Assembly: GCF_011684115.1 (NCBI RefSeq) | Contig: NZ_JAADJV010000001.1 | Location: 2,294,001-2,358,000, forward strand | Direction of reading: 5' to 3' | From: Rahnella aceris | GTDB lineage: Bacteria > Pseudomonadota > Gammaproteobacteria > Enterobacterales > Enterobacteriaceae | DNA: 64,000 nt | Part shown: in pieces, positions 9,046-20,420 of the stretch | Layout of the letters: each line of letters opens with the position of its first letter | Position numbering within the stretch: position 1 is the stretch's first letter | Made by a program: the position numbers and the translations under genes | The notes under the pieces: model-generated | Database searches by the model: none | Told to the model about the DNA's origin: nothing | The model's input: only the letters and a program-made list of their open reading frames with translations

Positions 9046-10211
9046 TATTTCCCCTCCACTGCCGCGACAACTTGTTGAGCCGCATTCGTCAGGCTGGTCG
9101 CTGCAATGATGTTCAAACCGCTGTCTGCCAGTTTTTTGGCACCCAGCTCGGCATTGTTACCTTCAAGACGCACCACAACCGGTACGCTGACGCCCACTTC
9201 TTCCACCGCGCCGATGATACCGTCGGCGATCAGGTCGCAACGAACGATACCGCCGAAGATGTTAACGAAGACAGCTTTGACTTTTTCATCGGACAGGATG
9301 ATTTTGAAGGCTTCGGTCACGCGTTCTTTGGTTGCGCCACCGCCAACATCCAGGAAGTTAGCCGGTTCGCCACCGTGCAGTTTCACGATATCCATGGTAC
9401 CCATTGCCAGACCGGCACCGTTCACCATGCAACCGATGTTGCCGTCGAGTGCAACGTAGTTCAGTTCCCACTGCGCCGCCTGAGATTCACGGGCATCTTC
9501 CTGGCTGTAATCGCGCATTTCACGCAATTCTGGCTGACGGAACAAGGCGTTGCCGTCTGCACCCAGTTTGCCGTCGAGGCAGATCAGGTCGCCAGCGGTA
9601 GTCACCACCAGCGGGTTGATTTCGATCAGCGCCAGATCGCGCTCAAGGAAGATGTTCGCCAGACCCATGAAGATCTTGGTGAACTGCTGAACCTGCTTAC
9701 CGGTCAGGCCCAGTTTGAAAGCCAGTTCGCGCCCCTGATAAGGCTGCGGACCTGCCAGCGGATCCAGTGCCACTTTATGGATCAGGTGTGGCGTCTCTTC
9801 TGCCACTTTCTCAATTTCCACGCCGCCTTCTGTAGACGCCATGAACACCACGCGACGGGAGCTGCGATCCACTACCGCACCGAGGTACAGTTCCTGATCG
9901 ATATCCGTTGCCGCTTCAACCAGGATCTGGTTAACCGGCTGACCGCTGGCGTCTGTCTGGTAAGTGACCAGACGTTTACCCAGCCAGTGCTCAGCAAAAG
10001 CGCGGATCTCTTCTTTGCTTTTGACCACTTTCACGCCGCCCGCTTTACCGCGGCCACCGGCATGAACCTGACATTTCACCACCCACGGACCGGCACCGAT
10101 TTTCGATGCAGCCTCTTCCGCTTCACGCGGGGTGGAACAGGCGAAGCCCGTCGGTGCTGGCAGGCCGTAGCGCAGGAACAGCTGTTTCGCCTGATACTCG
10201 TGTAAATTCAT
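9045..10211 (-). CDS. sucC: Succinyl-CoA synthetase beta subunit
   Basis: ATP-grasp beta chain of succinyl-CoA ligase, 388 residues as in E. coli. It begins [20 protein letters not shown] and contains the nucleotide-binding ATP-grasp region and the [14 protein letters not shown] segment that contacts the alpha subunit. It sits between sucB (92-bp gap) and sucD (1-bp overlap). A long antisense open frame covers most of the gene but has no similarity to anything I recognise. Confidence 0.98.
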   Translation of the reverse strand: MNLHEYQAKQLFLRYGLPAPTGFACSTPREAEEAASKIGAGPWVVKCQVHAGGRGKAGGVKVVKSKEEIRAFAEHWLGKRLVTYQTDASGQPVNQILVEAATDIDQELYLGAVVDRSSRRVVFMASTEGGVEIEKVAEETPHLIHKVALDPLAGPQPYQGRELAFKLGLTGKQVQQFTKIFMGLANIFLERDLALIEINPLVVTTAGDLICLDGKLGADGNALFRQPELREMRDYSQEDARESQAAQWELNYVALDGNIGCMVNGAGLAMGTMDIVKLHGGEPANFLDVGGGATKERVTEAFKIILSDEKVKAVFVNIFGGIVRCDLIADGIIGAVEEVGVSVPVVVRLEGNNAELGAKKLADSGLNIIAATSLTNAAQQVVAAVEGK

Positions 10212-10303
10212 GATGTTCTATCCATTCTTAGTAGGAAGGCTTATCAGGGCACAGCGAACTGTGCCGCAGATTTTTCGATCTCTAATCTTTCGCAGTGCCG
10301 GGA

Positions 10304-11533
10304 CTAGACGTCCAGCAGCAGACGAGCCGGATCTTCCAGCATCTCTTTAATGGTCACCAGGAAGCCGACCGATTCACGGCCATCAACCAGACGGTGATCG
10401 TAGGACAGCGCCAGATACATCATTGGCAAAATCACTACCTGACCATTGACCGCCATAGGACGATCTTTAATGGCATGCATGCCGAGGATCGCACTCTGTG
10501 GTGGGTTGATGATTGGCGTGGACATCAGGGAGCCGAAGACGCCGCCGTTGGTCACAGTAAAGTTACCGCCGGTCAGTTCTTCCACTTTCAGTTTGCCGTC
10601 ACGACCTTTGATCGCCAGCTCTTTGATTTGCTTCTCGATATCCGCCATGCCCAGCGTATCGACATCACGCAGAACCGGGGTCACCAGGCCGCGTGGCGTG
10701 GATACCGCGATGCTGACATCGAAATAGTTGTGGTAAACCACATCCTCGCCGTCAATAGAGGCATTCACTTCCGGGTAGCGTTTCAGTGCTTCAACCACGG
10801 CTTTCAGATAGAAAGACATGAAGCCCAGACGCACGCCGTGACGTTTTTCGAAACCATCACCGTACTGCTTACGCAGATCCATGATTGGCTTCATGTTGAT
10901 TTCGTTGAAGGTCGTCAGCATCGCAGTGCTGTTCTTCGCTTCAAGCAGACGCTCAGCAACACGCTTACGCAGACGGGTCATAGGCACACGTTTTTCGCTA
11001 CGTGAACCCAGAGCCGGAGCGGCGCTGGTCGCTGCCGGAGCGGCGGCTGGCGCGGCTGCCGGTTTCGCGTCTTTGGCTTTCGCCAGATGCTGTTCGATAT
11101 CTTCACGGGTCAGACGACCACCAACACCGCTGCCTTTAATCGCGCTGGCATCCAGAGAATGTTCAGCAATCAGGCGGCGGATAGCCGGGCTGAGTGCGTC
11201 GTTGTTCTCTTCTTCCAGTGCTGCTGTGTGGCGTGCCGCAGGAGTCGCTTCTTTATCGGAGCTTTTCTCAGTGCTTGGCTTACCGCTGCTGTTACCCGGA
11301 CGAATACGCGCCAGGATCTGACGGGAAATGACCGTCGCACCTTCGTCTTCGATAATGCTGTCCAGGATACCGGCTTCACTCGCCGGGACTTCCAGAACCA
11401 CTTTGTCGGTTTCAATTTCTACCAGTACATCGTCACGCTCAACACTGTCGCCCGGCTTTTTGTGCCAGGTGGCAACCGTCGCATCCGCAACGGATTCAGG
11501 AAGGTCAGGGACCAGAATATCTACGCTACTCAT
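10304..11533 (-). CDS. sucB: 2-oxoglutarate dehydrogenase E2 (dihydrolipoyl succinyltransferase)
   Basis: Core transferase of the 2-oxoglutarate dehydrogenase complex, 409 residues. Domains in order: lipoyl domain (1-80, lipoylated Lys44 in [11 protein letters not shown]), an Ala/Pro/Lys linker, a peripheral-subunit-binding domain (about 105-145), a second Ala-rich linker, and the catalytic domain ending in [16 protein letters not shown] with the active His and Asp. The frame allows two extra codons (TTG ATA), but [14 protein letters not shown] at 11533 is the family start. Confidence 0.98.
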   Translation of the reverse strand: MSSVDILVPDLPESVADATVATWHKKPGDSVERDDVLVEIETDKVVLEVPASEAGILDSIIEDEGATVISRQILARIRPGNSSGKPSTEKSSDKEATPAARHTAALEEENNDALSPAIRRLIAEHSLDASAIKGSGVGGRLTREDIEQHLAKAKDAKPAAAPAAAPAATSAAPALGSRSEKRVPMTRLRKRVAERLLEAKNSTAMLTTFNEINMKPIMDLRKQYGDGFEKRHGVRLGFMSFYLKAVVEALKRYPEVNASIDGEDVVYHNYFDVSIAVSTPRGLVTPVLRDVDTLGMADIEKQIKELAIKGRDGKLKVEELTGGNFTVTNGGVFGSLMSTPIINPPQSAILGMHAIKDRPMAVNGQVVILPMMYLALSYDHRLVDGRESVGFLVTIKEMLEDPARLLLDV

Positions 11534-11579
11534 TATCAATCCTTCTTATGTTCCATATAGTTAACTGACACCGACGCGG

Positions 11580-14387
11580 TTATTTAACGTTCAGCGCATC
11601 GTTAACCAGATCTTGCTGTTGCTTCTGGTGAACGGACATGTAGCCCACTGCCGGAGAGGCAGAGGCCGGGCGTCCTGCGTAACGTAAAGAAGCCCCGAAA
11701 GGAATCACTTCACGGAAATTGTGCTGGCTGCAATACCACGCGCCCTGGTTCAGTGGCTCTTCCTGACACCAGACGAAATCATGAACGTGTGAGAATTTCT
11801 CAAGCACTTCCTGAATTGCCTTGTGCGGGAACGGGTAAAGCTGTTCGATGCGGACAATCGCCACATCGGTTTGCTCGTTTTTGCGACGTTGTTCCAGCAG
11901 GTCGTAATAAACCTTACCGGAGCACATCACCACGCGCTTAACCTGTTTCGGATCCAGTTCGTCGACTTCACCAATCGCTGGCAGGAAGCTGCCGTCAGCC
12001 AACTCCTCAAGCGTAGAAACCGCCAGAGGATGACGCAACAGAGACTTCGGTGACATCACGATCAGCGGACGGCGCATACCGCGCAGTGCCTGACGGCGGA
12101 TCATGTGGTAAACCTGCGCCGGGGTAGACGGGATACATACCTGCATATTTTGCTCAGCGCAAAGTTGCAGATAACGTTCCAGACGCGCGGAGGAGTGCTC
12201 CGGCCCCTGCCCTTCGTAGCCGTGCGGCAGCAGCATCACCAGACCACACATGCGGCCCCATTTCTGTTCGCCGGAACTGATGAACTGGTCGATAACCACC
12301 TGTGCACCGTTGGCGAAGTCACCGAACTGCGCTTCCCAGATGGTCAGGGTGCGCGGTTCAGCGGTCGCGTAACCGTATTCAAAGGCCAGCACCGCTTCTT
12401 CGGAAAGCACGGAATCCCAGACATTGAATTCGCCCTGGCTGTTATGAATATTGGCCAGCGGCACGTACACCGAACCGTTTTTCTGGTTATGGATCACCGC
12501 ATGGCGATGGAAGAAGGTGCCGCGGCCGGTATCTTCACCGGAAAGACGAATCGGAATACCTTCATCTACCAGCGTAGCGTAGGCCAGATTTTCCGCGCCA
12601 CCCCAGTCGAACTTCTTATTGCCTTCGGCCATCTCGTTACGGTCGCCGTAAATCTTGGCAACGCGGGATTGCATTTCGATCGCATCAGGCACATGGCTGA
12701 CACGACGCGCCAGTTCCTGCAGGCGTTTCAGCTCGACCTTGTTCGGATAAGCCTCATCCCATTCATGATTCAGATACGGTGACCAGGTGAAAGTGTGCAT
12801 GTCATTCTGACGCCACTCTTCCACCACGCATTCACCGGCATCCAGCGCATCGCGGTACAGGTTGACCATTTCCGTGGCATCTTCGAGGCTGGCTACGTTT
12901 TGCTCAGTCAGGACATCAGCGTAAATCTTGCGTGGCGTCGGGTGTTTCTTGATCTTGTTGTACATCAGCGGCTGGGTTGCGCTAGGTTCGTCGGCCTCGT
13001 TATGGCCGTGGCGACGGTAGCAAACCAGGTCGATCATGACGTCACGTTTAAAGGTGTTACGGAAATCCAATGCCAGGCGGGTCACGAAAGCCACCGCTTC
13101 AGGGTCATCGGCATTGACGTGGAAAATCGGTGCCTGCACCATTTTCGCGATATCGGTACAGTAATCGGTAGAACGCGCATCTTTCGGATTCGAGGTGGTG
13201 AAGCCCACCTGGTTATTGATGACGATACGCACGGTACCGCCCACTTCATAACCGCGTGCCAGCGACATGTTCAGGGTTTCCTGAACCACACCCTGACCGG
13301 TAATGGCCGCGTCACCGTGAATGGTGATTGGCAGAACCATGTTGCTGCGCGCTTCGTCCAGACGATCACGACGGGCACGAACAGAACCGATGACGACCGG
13401 GCTGACGATTTCCAGGTGCGACGGGTTAAACGCCAGCGCCAGGTGAACCATACCGCCTTCGGTTTCCACATCAGACGAATAACCCATGTGGTATTTCACA
13501 TCACCGGTGCCCAGGTGTTCTTTATGCTTACCGGAGAATTCGTCGAACAGGTCCTGAGGTTTTTTGCCCAGCACGTTGATCAGTACGTTCAGACGACCGC
13601 GGTGCGCCATACCCAGCACGACTTCGCGGGTTCCGTTTTTGCCGGCATGACGGATCATTTCTTTCAGCATCGGAACCAGCGCATCGCCACCTTCGAGTGA
13701 GAAGCGTTTTGCACCCGGGAATTTCGCCCCCAGATAACGCTCCAGACCTTCTGCAGCGGTCAGCTCTTTAAGAAACGTTTTCTTCTCATCATTGGTGAAA
13801 CTCGCACGACCTGCCACGGATTCGATTCGCTGTTGGATCCAGCGTTTCTCTTCAGTGTTGGTAATGTGCATGTATTCCGCACCAATGGAACCGCAATAGG
13901 TTTGCTTCAGGGCTTTATACAGCTCGCCGAGCTGCATGGTTTCCTTGCCAATGGCAAATGAACCGACGTTGAAGGTTTCCTGGAAATCAGCTTCAGTCAG
14001 ATGGTGGAACGCCGGGTCCAGATCAGGCACGGCATCCAGCTTCCACAGGCCGAGGGGATCAAGGTTTGCGTTCTGATGACCACGGAAGCGGAAGGCGTTG
14101 ATTAACTGCAGCACCTTGACTTGCTTGGCATCCGTTTCCGGATCGCTGATGGAGGAGTTATAACGTGACGCGTCTTTCGCCAGGCGGCGGAAGTAGTCCC
14201 GAGTTTGAGAATGGAGTTGCTCTGGTTTCACACCCACTGTTGGTAGCTGTTTAAAAATCGAACGCCAGCTATCGTCAACGGAACCAGGATCGGTTAAGTA
14301 GTCTTCATAGAGTTGCTCTATGTAAGACTGGTTTGCACCCGCCAGATAGGAGGAATCCAGCCAGGCCTTCATTGCGCCGTTCTGCAT
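11580..14387 (-). CDS. sucA: 2-oxoglutarate dehydrogenase E1 component
   Basis: Thiamine-diphosphate-dependent decarboxylase that commits 2-oxoglutarate to succinyl-CoA. It has 935 residues (E. coli 933). The N-terminus MQNGAMKAWLDSSYLAG matches the family, and catalytic and ThDP regions such as GMAHRGRLNVL, HGDAAITGQG and GHNEADEPS are present. It is the first suc gene, 400 bp after sdhB, and 46 bp before sucB. E3 (lpd) is not in this window. Confidence 0.98.
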   Translation of the reverse strand: MQNGAMKAWLDSSYLAGANQSYIEQLYEDYLTDPGSVDDSWRSIFKQLPTVGVKPEQLHSQTRDYFRRLAKDASRYNSSISDPETDAKQVKVLQLINAFRFRGHQNANLDPLGLWKLDAVPDLDPAFHHLTEADFQETFNVGSFAIGKETMQLGELYKALKQTYCGSIGAEYMHITNTEEKRWIQQRIESVAGRASFTNDEKKTFLKELTAAEGLERYLGAKFPGAKRFSLEGGDALVPMLKEMIRHAGKNGTREVVLGMAHRGRLNVLINVLGKKPQDLFDEFSGKHKEHLGTGDVKYHMGYSSDVETEGGMVHLALAFNPSHLEIVSPVVIGSVRARRDRLDEARSNMVLPITIHGDAAITGQGVVQETLNMSLARGYEVGGTVRIVINNQVGFTTSNPKDARSTDYCTDIAKMVQAPIFHVNADDPEAVAFVTRLALDFRNTFKRDVMIDLVCYRRHGHNEADEPSATQPLMYNKIKKHPTPRKIYADVLTEQNVASLEDATEMVNLYRDALDAGECVVEEWRQNDMHTFTWSPYLNHEWDEAYPNKVELKRLQELARRVSHVPDAIEMQSRVAKIYGDRNEMAEGNKKFDWGGAENLAYATLVDEGIPIRLSGEDTGRGTFFHRHAVIHNQKNGSVYVPLANIHNSQGEFNVWDSVLSEEAVLAFEYGYATAEPRTLTIWEAQFGDFANGAQVVIDQFISSGEQKWGRMCGLVMLLPHGYEGQGPEHSSARLERYLQLCAEQNMQVCIPSTPAQVYHMIRRQALRGMRRPLIVMSPKSLLRHPLAVSTLEELADGSFLPAIGEVDELDPKQVKRVVMCSGKVYYDLLEQRRKNEQTDVAIVRIEQLYPFPHKAIQEVLEKFSHVHDFVWCQEEPLNQGAWYCSQHNFREVIPFGASLRYAGRPASASPAVGYMSVHQKQQQDLVNDALNVK

Positions 14388-14787
14388 CGTGATCCCTTAA
14401 GCTTTGAAGCTTTAGTTTTCGCCGTGGTTAATAATAATGACCGTGATACACCGCGGTAAAACGGTTTTCCATACTAAAACAGTTCGTTGGTTGAGCGGTT
14501 GGCTCTTCAAGGAACCTTCAGAAATCCGCCATGCGCGTGACTGATTTTTGAAGTTACCCTGCTTATTTCTGCTGCCTTTCGGGGGATTTTTATCTCCCGG
14601 TTTTTGACCCGGCTATCTTACTCCAGTCAGGCGCAACTTTGTTGCACTTGTTGCTACTTTGTTATTAAAAAATTAATTATTTGCTATCCCCACCTCAGTT
14701 ACCACATTTGTAACTAAAGAAAGCGAAAAACCGGTGGTAACTAAATAACAGCGGGAACCTGAGTTCCCGCTGTGCGTGGCTTATCAA
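14388..14787 (-). promoter_or_regulatory. sdhB-sucA intergenic region
   Basis: 400 bp without a gene. Next to sdhB lies a hairpin (14748-14773). An 8-bp inverted repeat, GTTACCAC / GTGGTAAC, lies at 14698-14705 and 14734-14741. An AT-rich stretch near 14660-14690 could hold a separate sucA promoter, as known in E. coli, but I see no clear -10/-35 pair. Confidence 0.45.
14748..14773 (-). terminator. Hairpin after sdhB (partial terminator)
   Basis: Perfect 11-bp stem ACAGCGGGAAC / GTTCCCGCTGT with a 4-nt loop, 14 bp past the sdhB stop. On the minus strand it is followed by TATTTAG, a weak U-tract. In E. coli sdh transcripts read through into suc, so this more likely attenuates or stabilises than fully stops. 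Confidence 0.5.
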
Positions 14788-15504
14788 TCAGGCACCGCGT
14801 TGTAGCAGCATCGATTTAATATGGCCGATAGCCTTGGTCGGGTTCAGCCCCTTTGGACATACACTCACACAGTTCATGATGCTGTGGCAGCGGAATACAC
14901 TGAAAGCATCATTCAGATCGTCAAGGCGCGATTGTGTCTCGGTATCGCGGCTGTCGATCAGGAAACGGTAAGCGGCCAGAAGGCCTGCCGGACCGACAAA
15001 CTTGTCGGGATTCCACCAGAAAGACGGACAGGACGTTGAACAGCAGGCGCAGAGAATACATTCGTACAATCCGTCCAGCTTTTCGCGGTCATCCGGCATT
15101 TGCAAATGTTCACGCGCCGGAGGATTTTTCCCATCATTCAACAAGTAAGGCTTAATCTTCTCATACTGCTTATAGAATTGTCCCATGTCTACTACAAGGT
15201 CACGGACAACCGGTAACCCCGGCAACGGACGGATTACAATTTTCTTGCTGCCGTTACGCAATGTCGAGACGGGTGTGATACACGCCAGGCCGTTTTTGCC
15301 GTTCATGTTGACGCCATCTGACCCGCAAACACCTTCACGGCATGAGCGGCGGAAAGCCAGCGTCGGATCCTGTTCTTTCAGCAAAATCAGCGCGTCGAGC
15401 AACATCATATCGCGCCCTTCTTTAGCTTCCAGCACGTAATCTTTCATGTACGGCACGTCATCAACGTCCGGGTTGTAGCGATAAATCGAAAATTCAATTT
15501 TCAT
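14788..15504 (-). CDS. sdhB: Succinate dehydrogenase iron-sulfur subunit
   Basis: Electron-transfer subunit of respiratory complex II, 238 residues. The N-terminal ferredoxin domain binds [2Fe-2S] through SCREGVCGSDG and a later Cys. The C-terminal domain binds [4Fe-4S] (CILCACCSTSCPS) and [3Fe-4S] (CHSIMNCVSVCPKGLNP). It lies 19 bp after sdhA and is the last sdh gene. Confidence 0.98.
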   Translation of the reverse strand: MKIEFSIYRYNPDVDDVPYMKDYVLEAKEGRDMMLLDALILLKEQDPTLAFRRSCREGVCGSDGVNMNGKNGLACITPVSTLRNGSKKIVIRPLPGLPVVRDLVVDMGQFYKQYEKIKPYLLNDGKNPPAREHLQMPDDREKLDGLYECILCACCSTSCPSFWWNPDKFVGPAGLLAAYRFLIDSRDTETQSRLDDLNDAFSVFRCHSIMNCVSVCPKGLNPTKAIGHIKSMLLQRGA

Positions 15505-15523
15505 AATCTGTCTCCGCTCCGCC

Positions 15524-17290
15524 CTAGTAAGTACGCGCTTTCGGCGGGAACGCCGCGCGAAGCTTAGGCTGCATGTTCACCTCACGGCGGGTCATGCTTT
15601 CTGTTTCTGGCTGATACAACGTGTGGCACAACCAGTTCGCATCATCACGCTCAGGGAAGTCGAAACGGCTGTGAGCACCACGGCTTTCAGTGCGGTAGTT
15701 TGCAGAGACAGCGGTGGAGAACGCAGTTTCCATCAGATTATCCAGTTCCAGACACTCAACGCGCTGGGTATTGAACTCTGAGGACGTATCATCCAGACGG
15801 GCAGATTTCAGACGCTCGCGGATCACTTTCAGTTCTTCCAGACCTTTCGCCATCGCATCACCTTCACGGAATACCGAGAAGTTGTTCTGCATGCACGATT
15901 GCAGGTCTTTACGGATAGCCACCGGATCTTCACCTGAACGGGTGTTGTTCCAGCGGTTCAGACGCTCCAGAGATACATCAATGTCGTCCTGAGAAGCATC
16001 ACGGCTTTCGCCCTGTTCGGTGATAGATTCCTGCAGATGCATACCCGCCGCACGGCCAAACACCACCAGATCCAGCAGTGAGTTACCACCGAGACGGTTA
16101 GCGCCGTGTACCGATACACAGGCAATTTCACCCACCGCGAACAGACCAGGGATCACTTCATCCTGACCCTGTGCGTTAACACGCAGCGCCTGACCGGTCA
16201 CTTTGGTCGGAATGCCGCCCATCATGTAGTGACAGGTTGGGATAACAGGGATCGGTTCTTTCACCGGATCGACGTGTGCGAAGGTACGCGACAGTTCAAG
16301 GATGCCCGGCAGGCGGGATTCCAGAACGTCTTTACCCAGATGATCGAGTTTCAGTTTAGCGTGCGGGCCCCACGGACCTTCGCAGCCACGGCCTTCACGG
16401 ATTTCGATCATGATGGAACGCGCCACCACGTCACGACCTGCCAGGTCTTTGGCATTCGGCGCATAACGTTCCATGAAACGTTCGCCGTCTTTATTGAGCA
16501 GATAACCGCCTTCACCACGGCAGCCTTCTGTCACCAGAACGCCTGCGCCGGCGATACCGGTCGGGTGGAACTGCCACATTTCCATGTCCTGCACCGGAAC
16601 ACCTGCACGTAACGCCATGCCAACACCGTCGCCGGTATTAATGTGGGCGTTGGTGGTGGACTGGTAAATACGGCCTGCGCCGCCGGTCGCCAGTACGGTG
16701 GCTTTGGCTTTGAAATACACCACTTCGCCGGTTTCAATGCAGATTGCGGTACAGCCGACGATCGCGCCGTCCTGGTTTTTCACTAAATCCAGTGAATACC
16801 ATTCAGAGAAAATCGTGGTGCCTTTTTTCAGGTTTTGCTGATACAGCGTGTGCAGCAAGGCGTGACCGGTACGGTCAGCGGCGGCCGCAGTACGTGCCGC
16901 CTGCTCGCCACCGAAGTTTTTCGACTGGCCGCCAAACGGACGCTGATAAATGCGGCCGTCTTCAAGACGGGAGAAAGGCAGCCCCATGTGTTCGAGTTCC
17001 AGAATCGCTTCCGGCCCGGTTTTACACATATATTCAATGGCGTCCTGGTCACCGATATAGTCGGAACCTTTTACGGTGTCGTACATGTGCCATTCCCAGT
17101 CATCCTCATGGGTGTTACCCAGCGCGACGGTGATACCGCCCTGCGCGGACACCGTATGGGAGCGGGTCGGGAAGACTTTTGAAATCAGGGCGCAAGACAG
17201 CCCCATTTGTGAAATCTGTAACGCGGCACGCATACCGGCGCCACCTGCACCGATGACGACAGCATCAAACTCTCTGACTGGCAGATTCAT
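15524..17290 (-). CDS. sdhA: Succinate dehydrogenase flavoprotein subunit
   Basis: Catalytic subunit of complex II, 588 residues as in E. coli; it oxidises succinate to fumarate. The dinucleotide-binding motif [12 protein letters not shown] is near the N-terminus. FAD is covalently attached at His45 in [13 protein letters not shown]. The active-site region [10 protein letters not shown] and the C-terminal helical domain are present. It starts 3 bp after sdhD. Confidence 0.98.
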   Translation of the reverse strand: MNLPVREFDAVVIGAGGAGMRAALQISQMGLSCALISKVFPTRSHTVSAQGGITVALGNTHEDDWEWHMYDTVKGSDYIGDQDAIEYMCKTGPEAILELEHMGLPFSRLEDGRIYQRPFGGQSKNFGGEQAARTAAAADRTGHALLHTLYQQNLKKGTTIFSEWYSLDLVKNQDGAIVGCTAICIETGEVVYFKAKATVLATGGAGRIYQSTTNAHINTGDGVGMALRAGVPVQDMEMWQFHPTGIAGAGVLVTEGCRGEGGYLLNKDGERFMERYAPNAKDLAGRDVVARSIMIEIREGRGCEGPWGPHAKLKLDHLGKDVLESRLPGILELSRTFAHVDPVKEPIPVIPTCHYMMGGIPTKVTGQALRVNAQGQDEVIPGLFAVGEIACVSVHGANRLGGNSLLDLVVFGRAAGMHLQESITEQGESRDASQDDIDVSLERLNRWNNTRSGEDPVAIRKDLQSCMQNNFSVFREGDAMAKGLEELKVIRERLKSARLDDTSSEFNTQRVECLELDNLMETAFSTAVSANYRTESRGAHSRFDFPERDDANWLCHTLYQPETESMTRREVNMQPKLRAAFPPKARTY

Positions 17291-17293
17291 TTA

Positions 17294-17641
17294 CTACGCT
17301 CCCCAAACAACAATTGTTCCGTAAAGTAGGTAAACCACTAACACCACGACGATAGCCAGTTGCAGCATCAGCCGGACAGCCAGCGGTTTCACATAGTCCG
17401 TTAACACCTGCCACATGCCGATCCACGCGTGTATCAGAATTGAGAGCAGCGCCAGCAGTGTGAATACTTTGGTGATGGAGGAAGAGAAGAAGCCATGCCA
17501 GACATCAAATGTCAGTTCCTGAGCCAGAACCACGAAGCCCAGAATATAGAGGATATACAGGGTGAGGATAATTGCGGAAGCACGCAGTAACAGCCAGTCG
17601 TGCACACCATTACGCCCTAACGCAGAAACGTTGCTTACCAT
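17294..17641 (-). CDS. sdhD: Succinate dehydrogenase membrane anchor SdhD
   Basis: Membrane anchor with three helices that helps form the quinone site and haem b pocket of complex II. It has 115 residues, the same as E. coli. The start ATG at 17641 lies inside the end of sdhC (7-bp overlap). The frame is open upstream, but the family start is [20 protein letters not shown]. The haem region [15 protein letters not shown] is conserved. Confidence 0.96.
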   Translation of the reverse strand: MVSNVSALGRNGVHDWLLLRASAIILTLYILYILGFVVLAQELTFDVWHGFFSSSITKVFTLLALLSILIHAWIGMWQVLTDYVKPLAVRLMLQLAIVVVLVVYLLYGTIVVWGA

Positions 17642-18024
17642 ACGAGAACTCCAGCCAGAATTGACAGCACGACGGTCAGCCCGATTGCCACCTGGGCAGA
17701 ACGGGTACCGGCAGCCAAACTCTCTTCGATATAGCCAAAATCCATCAGCAAATGGCGTACGCCACCGCAAACGTGATAGGCCAGCGCAGTGAGTATTCCC
17801 CAAAAGATGAATTTGACGAAGAAGCTATTCATGATGGCGGCAGCATGCGCAAACCCTTCAGGAGAAGAGAGAGACAGGCCTAACAGCCAGAGGAGGATAC
17901 CGACGGCGACGAAGGTAATTACGCCAGAGACTCGGTGTAAGATGGACGCTATCGCAGTAACAGGAAACCGGATCGTTTGCAGATCCAGATTGACAGGTCT
18001 TTGTTTTTTCACGGTTTTGCCCAC
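17635..18024 (-). CDS. sdhC: Succinate dehydrogenase cytochrome b556 subunit SdhC
   Basis: First gene of sdhCDAB; membrane anchor with three helices and the haem b ligand in [17 protein letters not shown]. It has 129 residues. It starts with GTG at 18024, followed by the highly conserved [26 protein letters not shown] lies about 20 bp upstream and an AAGAGC closer in. In relatives the start region is bound by the sRNAs RyhB and Spot 42, which I cannot verify here. Confidence 0.96.
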   Translation of the reverse strand: MGKTVKKQRPVNLDLQTIRFPVTAIASILHRVSGVITFVAVGILLWLLGLSLSSPEGFAHAAAIMNSFFVKFIFWGILTALAYHVCGGVRHLLMDFGYIEESLAAGTRSAQVAIGLTVVLSILAGVLVW

Positions 18025-18851
18025 ACAGCTCTTATTATTTTTCCTCCGGTCCGGAGCAGTATGTCAGACAGCACCCTTTCCTTCGTTCTTGTCGTTGTGG
18101 ATGCGTTGACTTACCGCCTCCCCACAGAACCAATAACGTTGGAAAGCTGAGCTAAAAGCCCAACATTTCACGCGCTCAAACAACGACATCCGATGTGCTT
18201 AAACGGCGCAGAAATGTGTTTTCCTTTAAGTCCATTTTCATAAAATCTGAGACAAAAAAGAGAGTGCTGGGTGCTCCTACTTCGGATTGCCCGGAGACCT
18301 TGTAGGAGTATAGGTTGATCACATTCCTATTACAATTGCCCTACAAATGCTTTATTCACATTTCTCCGAAACAGTGAGTTAGCTCCCATTTTTCACAAAA
18401 GACACGAAATAAATTATCCAGTTTGACATTTGATCAACATTTCCATTACAAATGAACTATCCCTATAGGACTGTGATTCTGCGCACATACCGGCTTCGCC
18501 TTCACGCACCAAAATGGTGAAAGTTTCTGAAGAATCAGTGGATCACACAATCGCAATGCAGGGTCTTCCCTGACGGCTCAAGTTATGCAAAAGTGGTGAT
18601 TGTGTAAATCCTCATACTCTTCACAGGTACTGAGCGACAGAACAGTAATGATTTACCGAATCGTTAACAACGATGAAACGCCGCTTGTTTGTCACAGAGC
18701 AGTCTGAGACTGCACTTCGACTCAGCTCTACGTTCCCTTCCCATTCGATCGCAGAGCTAAGGCTGACAATAATAATGACCTTACAAGGCGTCGCTTCCAG
18801 GCATTTCTGTTGTTACTGATTTTTAAAAATAAGGCGCTAAGGAGACTGTAA
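18025..18851. promoter_or_regulatory. sdhC-gltA divergent control region
   Basis: 827 bp without a credible gene between two divergent TCA genes. It contains a strong CRP-like site at 18472-18487 and an 8-bp inverted repeat ACACAATC / GATTGTGT (18545-18552 and 18598-18605). It is AT-rich on the sdhC side. gltA has a good ribosome-binding site (TAAGGAGA at 18838-18845). I do not assign individual promoters. Confidence 0.6.
18472..18487. promoter_or_regulatory. Candidate CRP site between sdhC and gltA
   Basis: TGTGA, 6 bp, GCACA matches the CRP consensus TGTGA-N6-TCACA at 9 of 10 positions. CRP activation of sdh is established in E. coli. The site is about 450 bp upstream of sdhC and 365 bp upstream of gltA, so which promoter it serves is open. 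Confidence 0.5.
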
Positions 18852-20135
18852 ATGGCTGATAAGAAAGCGACACTTACCCTACAAGGTCACGACCCGATTG
18901 AACTAAACGTGCTGTCCGGCACACTGGGCCAGGATGAAGTGGATATCCGCACCCTCGGTTCTAAAGGTCTTTTCACTTATGACCCCGGTTTCACCTCTAC
19001 TGCATCCTGCGAGTCCAAAATCACCTATATCGACGGTGACGAAGGCGTTCTGCTGCACCGTGGTTTCCCGATTGACCAGCTGGCACAGGAGTCCACTTTC
19101 CTTGAAGTGAGCTATTTGCTGCTGAACGGCGAAGTGCCGACTCAGAAACAGTACGATGAATTCAAAACCAATGTCACCCGTCACACCATGGTGCATGAGC
19201 AAATCACCCGTCTGTTCCACGGCTTCCGTCGCGACTCTCACCCGATGGCGGTCCTGTGTGGCGTCACCGGCGCGCTGGCCGCGTTTTATCACGACTCCAT
19301 CGACGTAGAAAACGAACGTCACCGTGAAATCGCTGCTTACCGTCTGCTGTCTAAAATGCCGACCGTCGCTGCCATGTGTTACAAATATTCTATCGGCCAG
19401 CCGTTTGTATATCCGCGCAACGACCTGTCTTATGCCGGTAACTTCCTGCACATGATGTTCGCCACCCCATGTGAAGAATACAAAGTGAATCCGATTCTGG
19501 AACGCGCGATGGATCGTATTCTGATCCTGCACGCTGACCATGAGCAAAACGCCTCCACGTCCACCGTGCGTACCGCCGGTTCTTCTGGCGCTAACCCGTT
19601 CGCCTGTATTGCTGCCGGTATCGCGTCCTTGTGGGGACCGGCTCACGGCGGCGCGAACGAAGCTGCACTGAAAATGCTGGAAGAAATCAGCAGCGTTGAT
19701 CACATCCCTGAATTTGTGAAACGTGCAAAAGACAAGAATGATTCTTTCCGCCTGATGGGCTTTGGTCACCGTGTTTACAAAAACTACGACCCGCGCGCAA
19801 CCGTGATGCGTGAAACCTGTCATGAAGTGCTGAAAGAGTTGGATCTGAAAGACAACCTGCTGGAAGTAGCGATGGAGCTTGAACATATCGCGCTGAACGA
19901 CCCGTACTTCATCGAGAAGAAACTGTACCCGAACGTCGATTTCTACTCCGGCATCATCCTGAAAGCCATGGGTATTCCCTCTTCCATGTTCACCGTGATC
20001 TTCGCGATGGCGCGTACTGTTGGCTGGATTGCTCACTGGAGCGAAATGCATCAGGAAGGTATCAAAATTGCCCGTCCTCGCCAGCTTTATACCGGCTATG
20101 ACAAACGCGATTTCCATTCTCAGCTGAAAAAATAA
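18852..20135 (+). CDS. gltA: Citrate synthase
   Basis: Type II hexameric, NADH-sensitive citrate synthase that condenses oxaloacetate and acetyl-CoA. It has 427 residues, equal to E. coli. The N-terminal regulatory domain [12 protein letters not shown] is typical. The catalytic histidines lie in [15 protein letters not shown] and [15 protein letters not shown], and the catalytic Asp in [15 protein letters not shown]. It has its own terminator downstream. Confidence 0.99.
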   Translation: MADKKATLTLQGHDPIELNVLSGTLGQDEVDIRTLGSKGLFTYDPGFTSTASCESKITYIDGDEGVLLHRGFPIDQLAQESTFLEVSYLLLNGEVPTQKQYDEFKTNVTRHTMVHEQITRLFHGFRRDSHPMAVLCGVTGALAAFYHDSIDVENERHREIAAYRLLSKMPTVAAMCYKYSIGQPFVYPRNDLSYAGNFLHMMFATPCEEYKVNPILERAMDRILILHADHEQNASTSTVRTAGSSGANPFACIAAGIASLWGPAHGGANEAALKMLEEISSVDHIPEFVKRAKDKNDSFRLMGFGHRVYKNYDPRATVMRETCHEVLKELDLKDNLLEVAMELEHIALNDPYFIEKKLYPNVDFYSGIILKAMGIPSSMFTVIFAMARTVGWIAHWSEMHQEGIKIARPRQLYTGYDKRDFHSQLKK

Positions 20136-20156
20136 TTCCCTCCTGTCCTAATATAC

Positions 20157-20188
20157 AAGGCCGATGAATAATTCATTGGCCTTTTTAT
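20157..20188 (+). terminator. gltA terminator
   Basis: A 12-bp stem (AAGGCCGATGAA / TTCATTGGCCTT, one G-T pair) with a 3-nt loop is followed by TTTATTT, 22 bp past the gltA stop. Confidence 0.9.
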
Positions 20189-20420
20189 TTATTCAACCCA
20201 AAGAGACCTTAATTATATATTAAGCATAAATTAACCATTCAATATATCAGTACCAATATTTGACGCTTATCCTTCCGTGATATACCATCCCCCGAAATTC
20301 ATCTGACAATAAACTCATAGTCATCAACAATATGATTCATTGCAATCCGCTAATTAAAAAAGCGTATTAATGAAACATGTAAGATAAACACGCCATTATT
20401 AAAACAAAGGACACTTTGAC

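Noticed and set aside
9072..10205. 377-codon open frame antisense to sucC
   Set aside because: It mirrors sucC almost exactly, has His/Arg/Phe-rich composition typical of reversed codons, no ribosome-binding site and no recognisable domain. sucC is certain.
18903..20117. 404-codon open frame antisense to gltA
   Set aside because: It covers nearly the whole of gltA on the other strand and has no family features. It is a by-product of gltA codon use.
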